64,000 nt of DNA from the NCBI RefSeq assembly GCF_030163795.1, contig NZ_JASJOF010000003.1, positions 109,501 to 173,500 of the forward strand. The letters are read 5' to 3'. The stretch comes from Roseicyclus marinus. GTDB lineage: Bacteria > Pseudomonadota > Alphaproteobacteria > Rhodobacterales > Rhodobacteraceae. Below are positions 8,747 through 16,230 of this stretch, piece by piece; positions within the stretch are counted from its first letter, which is position 1, and each line of letters begins with the position of its first letter. Position numbers and translations under genes: made by a program. The notes under the pieces are model-generated. The model had not been told where the DNA came from, did not search any database, and worked only from the letters and a program-made list of their open reading frames with translations.

Positions 8747-10330
8747 TCAGCCCGCCATTAGGAGATTTTTCAGCACCCGATCCGAGATTGGCGAAAGCAC
8801 CCCGACGGGTGGCGTGACCCGAACCACAGGGTCGCAGGTGTCAGAAGGACATTCCCACGGGGCGGGCGACACAGGTCGCGCCACCCCGGTCACGCATGGC
8901 GCCGAACCTGCGCCCAGAACATGGAAGGGGACGAACATGTCCAGCATCTTGACCAATACCAGCGCCATGGTGGCGTTGCAGACGCTGAAATCGGTGAACA
9001 CGAGCCTGCAAAAGACCCAATCCGAGATTTCCACAGGGAAATCCGTCGCCTCGGCCCGCGACAATTCCACGGTCTGTATGATCTTGGCGTTGGAGGAATA
9101 GGCGCGCTGGGTCTGGATCAACTGGGTCAGTTCGGCGGCCACATCGGTGGCGGATTCCTCGCGCGCATAGCCCACCATTTCGCCGGTCGGCCCCTCGCCC
9201 GCGTTCCAGAGGAAGAATTGGCCGCTGTCGGGCGAGATCGAATAGGTCTGGTTATCGCCGGTCGTCAGCCCGTTGAGATTGGGCACATCGACCACGGGGA
9301 TCTGGTAGATCACGCGGGTGATCCCGCTGTCATAGATGGCATGAAGAAAGCCGTTGGCATCCACCTCCACCCGGCTGAGATCACCCACGGGAGAGCCGTT
9401 CTTGACCACCGGCGCGCGCGAGAAGGTGTCGGACAATTGCGTCAGGCCTCCCGCATCGCCGGGCCGGCCGATGCGCAGGTCCAAGGGGCCGCCCGCCACG
9501 GTCAGAGCGATGCGCCCGGTCGCTGGGTCATAGGCCCCACCCGACAGGACCGTGACACTGTCGAGATTGCCGCCGTTGCCGCGCGCATCGTCGAAGGTGA
9601 CGCCATATTCCCCGATCACTGCCCCGCCCGAGGCGCTGTCGCGCACCTCCATCGTCCATTCATGGCTCATCCCGCTGGCCGGGACATTGGGGGAAAAGGT
9701 GATTTCCAGGTATTGGGAGGTTCCGAGATTGTCGAAATATTCCGCCGACATGACAAAGGGTTGTCCGTCAGATCCCGCATCGGTCGAGGTGGCGGGCAGG
9801 TTCACGGACAATTCCATGAAGGTGGTTGGATCGCCCGCGAACTGGTTGGAGTTGATCACTACGGGCTGCAACCCATCGAAGGTGTCGCGCGGGAAATTCG
9901 GTATCGAGCCATCGGCATTGGCGGGCCAGCCCATCAACACCTCCCCGGTCTGGGTGCGCAACACCCCCTCGGCATCGGGGCGGAAGGAGCCGGTGGTCAT
10001 CAACCGCACCGGCAGATCGTCGCCTGGGCCGTTCAGCGCGGCGGCGCTGGTGACCGGCAACATGCCACGCCCGCCGATGGCAAGGTCGGTGGGGTTGGTC
10101 GTGGTGACAAGCGTGCCGCGCTGGTCGACCATCCGCGACGTGGAGGCGCGCACGCCACCGGCCGAATAGCTGCCATCGTTTTGCGTGATCACTAGCGAAT
10201 GGAAATCGGCCACCACCCGTTTGTAGCCATAGGTGCTGGAATTGGCGATGTTGTCGGCGATGGTGGCCAATCGGCTGGCATTCACCTGCAGGCCCGCGAC
10301 CCCGGAATTGAGCGAGGAGGAAATCGTCAT
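8747..10330 (-). CDS. flgE: flagellar hook protein with foreign C-terminal tail (rearranged)
   Basis: Residues 1-421 are a normal hook protein: SLNSGVAGLQVNASRLATIA at the N-terminus, NIANSSTYGYKR, a central FlgE region, and the C-terminal helix ELTQLIQTQRAYSSNAKIIQ. Intact relatives end about 12-15 residues later with a DEML-type helix. Here, after the V codon at 9068-9070, the frame runs on for 106 residues that are the complement of the flagellin fragment and its leader (ELSRAEATDFPVEI and on to 8747). The missing end belongs to the D0 coiled coil, so function is doubtful. RBS and start are normal. Confidence 0.88.
   Translation of the reverse strand: MTISSSLNSGVAGLQVNASRLATIADNIANSSTYGYKRVVADFHSLVITQNDGSYSAGGVRASTSRMVDQRGTLVTTTNPTDLAIGGRGMLPVTSAAALNGPGDDLPVRLMTTGSFRPDAEGVLRTQTGEVLMGWPANADGSIPNFPRDTFDGLQPVVINSNQFAGDPTTFMELSVNLPATSTDAGSDGQPFVMSAEYFDNLGTSQYLEITFSPNVPASGMSHEWTMEVRDSASGGAVIGEYGVTFDDARGNGGNLDSVTVLSGGAYDPATGRIALTVAGGPLDLRIGRPGDAGGLTQLSDTFSRAPVVKNGSPVGDLSRVEVDANGFLHAIYDSGITRVIYQIPVVDVPNLNGLTTGDNQTYSISPDSGQFFLWNAGEGPTGEMVGYAREESATDVAAELTQLIQTQRAYSSNAKIIQTVELSRAEATDFPVEISDWVFCRLVFTDFSVCNATMALVLVKMLDMFVPFHVLGAGSAPCVTGVARPVSPAPWECPSDTCDPVVRVTPPVGVLSPISDRVLKNLLMAG
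8937..9101 (+). pseudogene. fliC: flagellin 5' remnant, truncated at about 9068
   Basis: AAGGGGAC and ATG 8937 open a frame beginning MSSILTNTSAMVALQTLKSV, followed by the flagellin D0/D1 helix ending STGKSVASARDNS, an unmistakable alphaproteobacterial flagellin N-terminus. After residue 44 (codon 9066-9068) homology stops. Ten unrelated residues (TVCMILALEE) follow to a TAG; these are the reverse complement of flgE. A normal flagellin is several hundred residues, so the central and C-terminal parts are missing and the product could not polymerise. The 224 bp upstream (8713-8936) should hold its promoter and leader; I could not assign a sigma factor. Confidence 0.9.
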
Positions 10331-10383
10331 CTCATGCGCCTTTCTGCTGCATCAGGGTTTTGGCCGACCATGGGCCCCAAGGT

Positions 10384-10398
10384 TTAACGCCGTCCTAA
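10384..10398 (-). promoter_or_regulatory. candidate CtrA site upstream of flgE
   Basis: On the minus strand TTAG-N7-TTAA, one mismatch from the CtrA consensus TTAA-N7-TTAA, 54-68 bp upstream of the flgE ATG and between motB and flgE. CtrA control of flagellar genes is known in Rhodobacterales; assignment here is by motif only. Confidence 0.35.
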
Positions 10399-10430
10399 CG
10401 TGTAAAATCCGACCCATTTTCGCGCCGCAG

Positions 10431-11261
10431 CTAGAGGTCGCGGCGCAGCACGATCACCTCCAGCCGGTCGTTGCGCAGTGCCATGGGATTGGCGGTGACC
10501 GGCACACGGTCGGCATGACCCGTGACGCGGCGGATGCGCCGGGGGGGCAGGCCGCCCGCCTCAAGCATCGCGCGAAACAGTTGCGCGCGATCGGTCGACA
10601 CGCGCCAACGCGTCTCGCTGGCCACGACGACGGGTTCGGCGGCCACATGGCCACCCAGCGCGATGTCATTGATGACCGTGCCGAAAAGATCGGCCATCAC
10701 CGCGGCAAGGTCAGGCAGCCATACCGCAGGCTGGCCGGTGTCGGGGTCAAAGATCGCCTGACCCGGACGCGAAAAGATCTCGATCACCAGACCCTCGTCG
10801 CTCAACCGCGTCTGGACGTGGGCCAGCAGGTTTTCGGGCAGGGCGCTGTCGCCGGTCAGTGCCGCCTCCAACGCCTCGAGTGCGGCCGCCTCCTCGGCCA
10901 TGGCCTCGGCGTGGTCGGTGCCCGAAAGGCCAAGGCTCTGCCGCCCCTCCGTCGGGCGCAGGTTGGTGGCACCCGTGCCGTTTTGCGCGACGGAGGTTTC
11001 GGAAAACGGGCTGTCGCCGCCGAATGCCCCGTCGCCACCGCCCGAGATGCGGGTGATCGGAATCGTCGGGGAAAAGTAATCGGCGATGCCCTTGCGTTGC
11101 TGTTCTGTGGTGGCGTTCAAGAGCCACATCAGCATGAAGAACGCCATCATCGCGGTGACGAAATCGGCATAGGCCACTTTCCAGGCGCCGCCGTGGTGGC
11201 CGCCCCCGGCGATCACCTTCTTGCGTTTCACGATCAGGGGGCGCGTCTCGTTTCCAGCCAT
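10431..11261 (-). CDS. motB: flagellar motor stator protein MotB
   Basis: 276 residues. The N-terminus is basic (VKRKKVIAGGGHHGGAWKVA), then a single membrane helix ADFVTAMMAFFMLMWLLNA (32-50) with the proton-channel aspartate at D33. A plug/linker follows, then a C-terminal OmpA-like peptidoglycan-binding domain (about 150-275) with PGQAIFDPDTG and GHADRVPV. It anchors the stator with MotA, which is not in the window. It lies upstream of flgE on the same strand with a 100-bp gap. No damage is visible in this gene, unlike its neighbour. Confidence 0.92.
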   Translation of the reverse strand: MAGNETRPLIVKRKKVIAGGGHHGGAWKVAYADFVTAMMAFFMLMWLLNATTEQQRKGIADYFSPTIPITRISGGGDGAFGGDSPFSETSVAQNGTGATNLRPTEGRQSLGLSGTDHAEAMAEEAAALEALEAALTGDSALPENLLAHVQTRLSDEGLVIEIFSRPGQAIFDPDTGQPAVWLPDLAAVMADLFGTVINDIALGGHVAAEPVVVASETRWRVSTDRAQLFRAMLEAGGLPPRRIRRVTGHADRVPVTANPMALRNDRLEVIVLRRDL

Positions 11262-11285
11262 GCAGGCGGATGTAACAGGCAGGTC

Positions 11286-11300
11286 TGAACGCCGCGTTAA
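11286..11300 (-). promoter_or_regulatory. candidate CtrA site upstream of motB
   Basis: Minus strand TTAA-N7-TTCA, 25-39 bp upstream of the motB ATG and overlapping the arsJ stop codon. One mismatch from TTAA-N7-TTAA. The arm context (ttaacgc) resembles the site near flgE. Confidence 0.3.
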
Positions 11301-12556
11301 TGCGCGACCGGATCAAGACGGCGGGCGGCGAGCGCGCTCAAGGCCAGCATCACGGACGCGGTGCCGAGACAGGCGGGCAGCCCGCCCAACTGGTAGGACA
11401 GCCCCGACAAAAGCGTGCCAAGCAGCCGCCCGGCGGCATTGGCCATGTAGTAAAAGCCCACGTCCATCGTGACCCGCTCGGCCCGGGTGAAGGCAAGGAT
11501 CAGGTAGGAATGGAGGGCGGAATTCACCGCGAAAACCGCCCCGAACAGCAACAGCCCCACGACCACAACCGCCGTCAGCCATGGCGCAGGCGCGCCCGCC
11601 GCCCAGACCAGCAGGGCCAACGCCGCAGGCAAAAGCGCCAATCCCCCCGCCCAAAGCCAGGCCTGCCCGATCAGCGCCGCATCACCCCGCGCCTCGGCCC
11701 GCAGAATGCGGGGCGCCGTGGCCTGCACCGCGCCGTACAGAATGATCCAGCCCGCCATGAAGCTTCCGATCATGAAGAACGCCGCGCGGTTGCCCGCCAC
11801 CGTGCCATCCGACAGGACCGCGTAGAAATAGATCGGGATGCCCACGACGAACCAGACATCCCGCGCCCCGAACAAGAACACGCGCGCCGCCGACAGCCAG
11901 TTCACATTGGCGGATTTCGAAAAGACCTCGGTGAATTTCGCGCCCTTGCGACCCACGGGCAGGCCCGATGGCATCCGCAGCACGATCACCACGAGGATCA
12001 CGGCCAGAACCCCTGCCATGCTCAGCACCGCAGGCACGAACCCGGCCAGCGCCAGCAAGGCCGCGCCCAGCAGGAAGCCCAACCCCTTGACCGCATTCTT
12101 TGACCCGGTCAGGACCGCGACCCAGCGAAATAGCGCGCCACCTTGCGCCGGGGCCAACAGCTTGACCGCCGATTTCGACGACATCTTGGCCAGATCCTTG
12201 GCCACGCCCGACAGGCCCTGCACGACCATCACAAAGGCGACCGAGGCCGCGATGCCCCACGCAGGGTCGAGTTGCGCCAGCGCAAGAAGCGCCACGATCT
12301 GCACCCCCAGCCCGGCATAAAGCGTCGCGGTCAGGCCAAAGCGCGCGGCGATCCAGCCCGCCGACAGGTTCGTCACGATCCCCGCCAGTTCGTATAGAAG
12401 AAACAGGTAGGCGAGCTGTACCGGGGAAAAGCCCAGCGTGTGGAAATGCAGCAAGACCAGCATCCTGAGCGCGCCATCGGTCAGCATGAAGGCCCAATAG
12501 GCCGCCGTCACCGCCACATAGGCGGCGAAACCCTCCGGGCGCGCGGATGCGGTCAT
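11297..12556 (-). CDS. arsJ: 1-arseno-3-phosphoglycerate efflux permease (ArsJ, MFS)
   Basis: 419-residue, about 12-helix major facilitator that exports the unstable 1-arseno-3-phosphoglycerate made by the linked GAPDH. Family-typical stretches are [20 protein letters not shown] (about 19-38), [31 protein letters not shown] and [21 protein letters not shown]. ArsJ is recognised as much by the gene pair: the ATG at 12556 overlaps the GAPDH stop by 4 bp. Once exported, the anhydride hydrolyses to arsenate and 3-phosphoglycerate outside the cell. It is last in the arsRC-gapdh-arsJ operon. Confidence 0.9.
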   Translation of the reverse strand: MTASARPEGFAAYVAVTAAYWAFMLTDGALRMLVLLHFHTLGFSPVQLAYLFLLYELAGIVTNLSAGWIAARFGLTATLYAGLGVQIVALLALAQLDPAWGIAASVAFVMVVQGLSGVAKDLAKMSSKSAVKLLAPAQGGALFRWVAVLTGSKNAVKGLGFLLGAALLALAGFVPAVLSMAGVLAVILVVIVLRMPSGLPVGRKGAKFTEVFSKSANVNWLSAARVFLFGARDVWFVVGIPIYFYAVLSDGTVAGNRAAFFMIGSFMAGWIILYGAVQATAPRILRAEARGDAALIGQAWLWAGGLALLPAALALLVWAAGAPAPWLTAVVVVGLLLFGAVFAVNSALHSYLILAFTRAERVTMDVGFYYMANAAGRLLGTLLSGLSYQLGGLPACLGTASVMLALSALAARRLDPVAH

Positions 12557-13551
12557 GGGGCCGCGCCCACCATCAGGGCGACATCGACGAGCCGATGGGC
12601 ATAGCCCATTTCATTGTCATACCAGGCGTAGATCTTCACCTGCGTGCCGTTCACGACCATCGTGCTTGGCGCATCCACGATGCCCGACCGGGTGTCGTTG
12701 GTGTAATCGGCACTGACCAGCGGCAGCTCCTCGTAGCCGAGGATACCGGCAAGCGGGCCCGAAGCCGCCGCCTTGAACAACGCGTTCACCTCCTCCGCCG
12801 TCGTTTCCCGCTCCACCTCGAACACGCAATCGGTGAGCGAGGCATTGAGCAGCGGCACCCGCACGGCATGACCGTTCAGCTTTCCCTTAAGCTCCGGGTA
12901 GATCAGCGTGATCGCCGTGGCGCTGCCCGTGGTGGTGGGGATCAGGCTGTTCAACGCCGACCGCGCGCGGCGCAGGTCCTTGGCCGGGCGGTCCACGATG
13001 GTTTGCGTGTTCGTCACATCATGGATCGTGGTGATCGAACCGTGACGGATGCCAATCGCCTCGTGGATCACCTTGACCACGGGGGCCAGGCAATTGGTGG
13101 TGCAACTGGCCGCCGTGACGATCCGGTGCACCGCATGGTCATAGATGTCGTGGTTCACGCCATAGACGATGTTGGCCGCACCGCCGTCCTTGACCGGGGC
13201 GCTGACAACCACGCGCTTCACGCCCGCGTCGAAATAGGGCTGGATCTTGGCCGCCGTCTTGAACACGCCCGTGCAATCGATCACCACGTCGACGCCGGCA
13301 AGCGGCAGATTGGCCGGGTCGCGTTCGGCCAACACCGGCAGGCGCGTGCCATCGATGGTGATGCTGTCGGCATCGGCGGTGATGTCGGCCTGCCACCGTC
13401 CATGCACCGTGTCGAACTCCAACAGATGCGCATGCATCGCCGGATCGCCCACGGCGTCATTGATCCAGGCGATCTTCACCCCCCGCTCCAACAGCGGCTT
13501 GAGCGCCAGTTTCCCGATCCGGCCCAGCCCGTTCAGCGCATAGGTGGTCAT
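12553..13551 (-). CDS. ArsJ-associated glyceraldehyde-3-phosphate dehydrogenase
   Basis: 332-residue GAPDH that in this pathway uses arsenate in place of phosphate to form 1-arseno-3-phosphoglycerate. It starts at ATG 13551 ([20 protein letters not shown]), with the NAD-binding NGLGRIGK and catalytic C150 in AASCTTNC; the catalytic-base histidine region follows. It has the short insertions and [16 protein letters not shown] typical of the Ars-linked subgroup rather than glycolytic Gap. 4-bp overlaps on both sides (13548-13551 with arsRC, 12553-12556 with arsJ) tie it to arsenate export. A glycolytic role is unlikely from context. Confidence 0.9.
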   Translation of the reverse strand: MTTYALNGLGRIGKLALKPLLERGVKIAWINDAVGDPAMHAHLLEFDTVHGRWQADITADADSITIDGTRLPVLAERDPANLPLAGVDVVIDCTGVFKTAAKIQPYFDAGVKRVVVSAPVKDGGAANIVYGVNHDIYDHAVHRIVTAASCTTNCLAPVVKVIHEAIGIRHGSITTIHDVTNTQTIVDRPAKDLRRARSALNSLIPTTTGSATAITLIYPELKGKLNGHAVRVPLLNASLTDCVFEVERETTAEEVNALFKAAASGPLAGILGYEELPLVSADYTNDTRSGIVDAPSTMVVNGTQVKIYAWYDNEMGYAHRLVDVALMVGAAP

Positions 13552-14387
13552 GCCGCGCCCTCCGTCTTGGCGATCCCATCCAGCGCGCGCTGGAGCGAGA
13601 TCCGGTCCAGCGTATCGAGAGGCAGGGCGGTGAAGGCCAGAATACGGTTGCGCAGCATCCCATAGGCCGACTGAAACGCCAGCATCCGCTCGGCCTCGGT
13701 GCCTTGCGCCTTCACCGGGTCGGGCGTCGACCAATGCGCCGACATGGGCTGACCCGGCCAGGGCGGGCAGGCCTCGTTCGCGGCGCGGTCACAGACGGTA
13801 AAGACGAAATCGAAAACCGGCGCGCCCGCGCCCTGAAACTCGGACAGGTTCTTTGACCGCAGCGCCGCGGTATCATGCCCCTTCAGGCGCAGCATCTCCA
13901 CCGCCATCGGGTTCAACGCCGATTGCGGCTGGGTTCCGGCGGAAAACACCTCGAACCGGTCGCCGGCCATCTCGCGCAGGATCGTTTCGGCAAAGATCGA
14001 CCGGGCGGAATTGCCGGTGCAGATGAACAAGACCTTGTAGCGGCCGTTGGGCATGATGCGGTCTCCGTCAGGGGCGGACAGGGAAAGGGGTGGGCAAAGG
14101 TCTGCACGGCCACGGCAACAATCGCGTAACAGGCCGTCGGTCATCATCCGCAAGCCATCCATGTCGGCCGCATAGCGCAGCGAGGTGCCAATCCGGTCGC
14201 GCGTGATCAGCCCGGCCTGCATCAGATCAGCCAGATAGGCGCTGAGCGTATTGGGCTTCAGCCCCAGCACCTCGGCAATCTCGCCCGCCGGAACCTTGTC
14301 GGGGTAGCGGCGGATCAACAATTGCACGACATCCAGACGGGCCGGATGGCTGAGGGCGGCGAATCGGTCTGTAAGCATTATTTCCAT
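13548..14387 (-). CDS. arsRC: ArsR-ArsC fusion: arsenic-sensing repressor plus arsenate reductase
   Basis: About 279 residues. Residues 1-105 are an ArsR winged helix ([30 protein letters not shown]). A CC-X6-C cluster (C90, C91, C98) near the end of that domain resembles the As(III) site of the Acidithiobacillus-type ArsR. Residues 116-260 are a low-molecular-weight-phosphatase-type ArsC with CTGNSAR (C123 to R129, CX5R) and the thioredoxin-coupled pair C199/C207. Start choice is uncertain: ATG 14387 or 14378; the 14471 start adds non-homologous residues and lies upstream of the likely operator. The first gene of the ars operon, so probably autoregulated. Confidence 0.88.
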   Translation of the reverse strand: MEIMLTDRFAALSHPARLDVVQLLIRRYPDKVPAGEIAEVLGLKPNTLSAYLADLMQAGLITRDRIGTSLRYAADMDGLRMMTDGLLRDCCRGRADLCPPLSLSAPDGDRIMPNGRYKVLFICTGNSARSIFAETILREMAGDRFEVFSAGTQPQSALNPMAVEMLRLKGHDTAALRSKNLSEFQGAGAPVFDFVFTVCDRAANEACPPWPGQPMSAHWSTPDPVKAQGTEAERMLAFQSAYGMLRNRILAFTALPLDTLDRISLQRALDGIAKTEGAA

Positions 14388-14400
14388 ATTTCTCGAAATA
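14387..14400. promoter_or_regulatory. candidate ArsR operator
   Basis: AT-rich inverted repeat tatttc-N2-gaaata in a GC-rich region, immediately before or overlapping the first ATG of arsRC and facing the divergent fbpB-like gene. Size and composition fit an ArsR/SmtB operator. Binding would block transcription initiation of the ars operon. Confidence 0.5.
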
Positions 14401-14505
14401 CCGAATAAATGGCAGCGCTCAAGTGAAGCTTTTGCGACAGAGCCGCCCATCCCCTGCCCGGTCGCTTGCATTCGCGGGAAATCCCGACAAAAGGTGTCGG
14501 ATTGG

Positions 14506-16218
14506 ATGACCCGTCAAAGAACAACCCCGCCGATGGCTAAAACCACCCGATCCCGCCGCCTGTCGGCCCTTGCATGGGCAGCCGCCGCGATCTGCATCCT
14601 GCCGATGGCCGCCGTGGCCGTGGCCGCCCTGACCGGTGGCATCGGCACGCTGACAAGCCTCGCCGGGTCCGTCTTGCCGCGTTATGCGGGGACCACAGCG
14701 CTTTTGGTGGTGATCGTCGGCATCGGCACGGCGGTCATCGGCACATCCACGGCATGGCTTGTGACCGCTACTCGGTTTCCGGGGCGGCGCCTGTTCGAGA
14801 TCGCGCTGGCGCTGCCGCTGACCTTTCCGGCCTATGTGCTGGCCTATGCCTATACCGATCTGCTGGACCATCCCGGCTGGGTGCAATCGACCCTGCGCGA
14901 GGTGATGGGCTGGGGCCCGCGCGACTACTGGTTCCCCGAAATCCGCAGCCTCGGCGGGGCGGCGGCGATGCTGATCCTCGTCCTTTATCCCTACGTCTAC
15001 CTGCTCGCGCGGGCGGCCTTCCTGCGCCAATCGGCGACGGCCTATATCGCCGCGCGCACCTTGGGGCAGGGTCCATGGGGCGCGTTTTTCCGCGTGTCGG
15101 TGCCCGTCGCGCGCCCCGCCATCGCGGGCGGCGTGCTGCTGGCGCTGATGGAAACCCTCGCCGATTACGGAACGGTGGCCTATTTCGGCGTCCAGACCTT
15201 CGCCACCGGCATCTATGTCAGCTGGTTCGGCCTCTTCGACCGGGGCGCGGCGGCGCAACTGGCGCTCTGCCTTCTGGTCGTGGCGCTCACCTTCGCCACG
15301 CTGGAACGCCGCCAGCGCCGCCACCTGCGCCACCACGACGCCGGTCGCCGCTTCGAACGGATGGAACCTGTGCGCCTGCGCGGCCGCGCCGCCGCCGGGG
15401 CCATCGCCGTCTGCGGTCTGCCCGTGTTTTTCGGCTTTCTCCTGCCCACGGGCATTCTGCTGTCCCTCGCCTCGGGTGCGAGCCAACTGCTGTTCACCCC
15501 CCGCTATCTCGCCTTTCTCCAGCATTCGCTGACGCTCGCCTCCATCGCCGCCGTGCTGACGGTGGCCGCCGCCATTGCGCTGGGGTTCAACGCGCGGCTG
15601 CATCCGACCAAGGGGTCACAAACGGCGCTACGCATCGCAGGCATCGGCTATGCCGTGCCGGGCGGTGTGATCGCGGTGGGGCTTCTGTTTCCCTTCGCCG
15701 CTTTCGACAATGCGCTCGACCGGTTCATGGAGGCGAATTTCGGCATCGACACGGGGCTTTTGATCACCGGGTCGATCTGGCTGATGATCATGGCCTACAT
15801 GGTGCGGTTCATGGCGGTGGCGCTGAACACTTACGAATCGGGGCTGGCGACCGTGAACCCCAACATGGACGCCGTCGCCCGCACGCTCGGCCACGGGCCT
15901 GCCCCCATGCTGCGCCGCATCCACGTGCCGATCCTGCAACCCTCGATCCTGACCGCGCTCCTGATCGTCTTCGTCGACGTGATGAAGGAATTGCCCGCTA
16001 CCCTGATCCTGCGGCCCTTCAATTACGATACGCTGGCGGTGCAGGCGCATCGCCTCGCCTCGGATGAACGGCTGGTCGAGGCGGCGGTGCCAAGCCTCGT
16101 GATCGGCGCGGTCGGGCTGATCCCGGTGGCGATCCTGTGCTGGAGCATCGGGCGCGAGGGGCGGCCCATGCGCAACGCCGTCGACGCCGCGCAAGGGCAG
16201 GTACAGCGGACGGCCTGA
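14506..16218 (+). CDS. fbpB: iron(III) ABC transporter permease, fused double-domain type
   Basis: About 570-residue inner-membrane permease with two binding-protein-dependent transport domains in one chain, as in FbpB/SfuB. Each half carries the EAA loop: AARTLGQGPWGAFFRVSVPVARPAI in the first and ARTLGHGPAPMLRRIHVPILQP in the second. A GSIW-LMIMAYMVRF segment and DVMKELPATLILRPFNYDTL near the end are typical of ferric permeases. ATG 14506 has AAAAGG 11 bases upstream; GTG 14494 sits too close to it. No ATPase (fbpC) is in the window; the binding protein is at 17919 on the other strand. Confidence 0.85.
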   Translation: MTRQRTTPPMAKTTRSRRLSALAWAAAAICILPMAAVAVAALTGGIGTLTSLAGSVLPRYAGTTALLVVIVGIGTAVIGTSTAWLVTATRFPGRRLFEIALALPLTFPAYVLAYAYTDLLDHPGWVQSTLREVMGWGPRDYWFPEIRSLGGAAAMLILVLYPYVYLLARAAFLRQSATAYIAARTLGQGPWGAFFRVSVPVARPAIAGGVLLALMETLADYGTVAYFGVQTFATGIYVSWFGLFDRGAAAQLALCLLVVALTFATLERRQRRHLRHHDAGRRFERMEPVRLRGRAAAGAIAVCGLPVFFGFLLPTGILLSLASGASQLLFTPRYLAFLQHSLTLASIAAVLTVAAAIALGFNARLHPTKGSQTALRIAGIGYAVPGGVIAVGLLFPFAAFDNALDRFMEANFGIDTGLLITGSIWLMIMAYMVRFMAVALNTYESGLATVNPNMDAVARTLGHGPAPMLRRIHVPILQPSILTALLIVFVDVMKELPATLILRPFNYDTLAVQAHRLASDERLVEAAVPSLVIGAVGLIPVAILCWSIGREGRPMRNAVDAAQGQVQRTA

Positions 16219-16230
16219 CCGGCGCGATCC

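Noticed and set aside
9061-9080. Simple frameshift at the flgE end
   Set aside because: The sequence past the junction is the exact complement of a flagellin start, so it is a rearrangement, not an indel.
9102-10195. Plus-strand 424-codon frame over flgE
   Set aside because: Antisense shadow; the flgE product is clear on the minus strand.
12547-13665. Plus-strand frame opposite the ars GAPDH gene
   Set aside because: Shadow of a confidently identified gene with catalytic C150.
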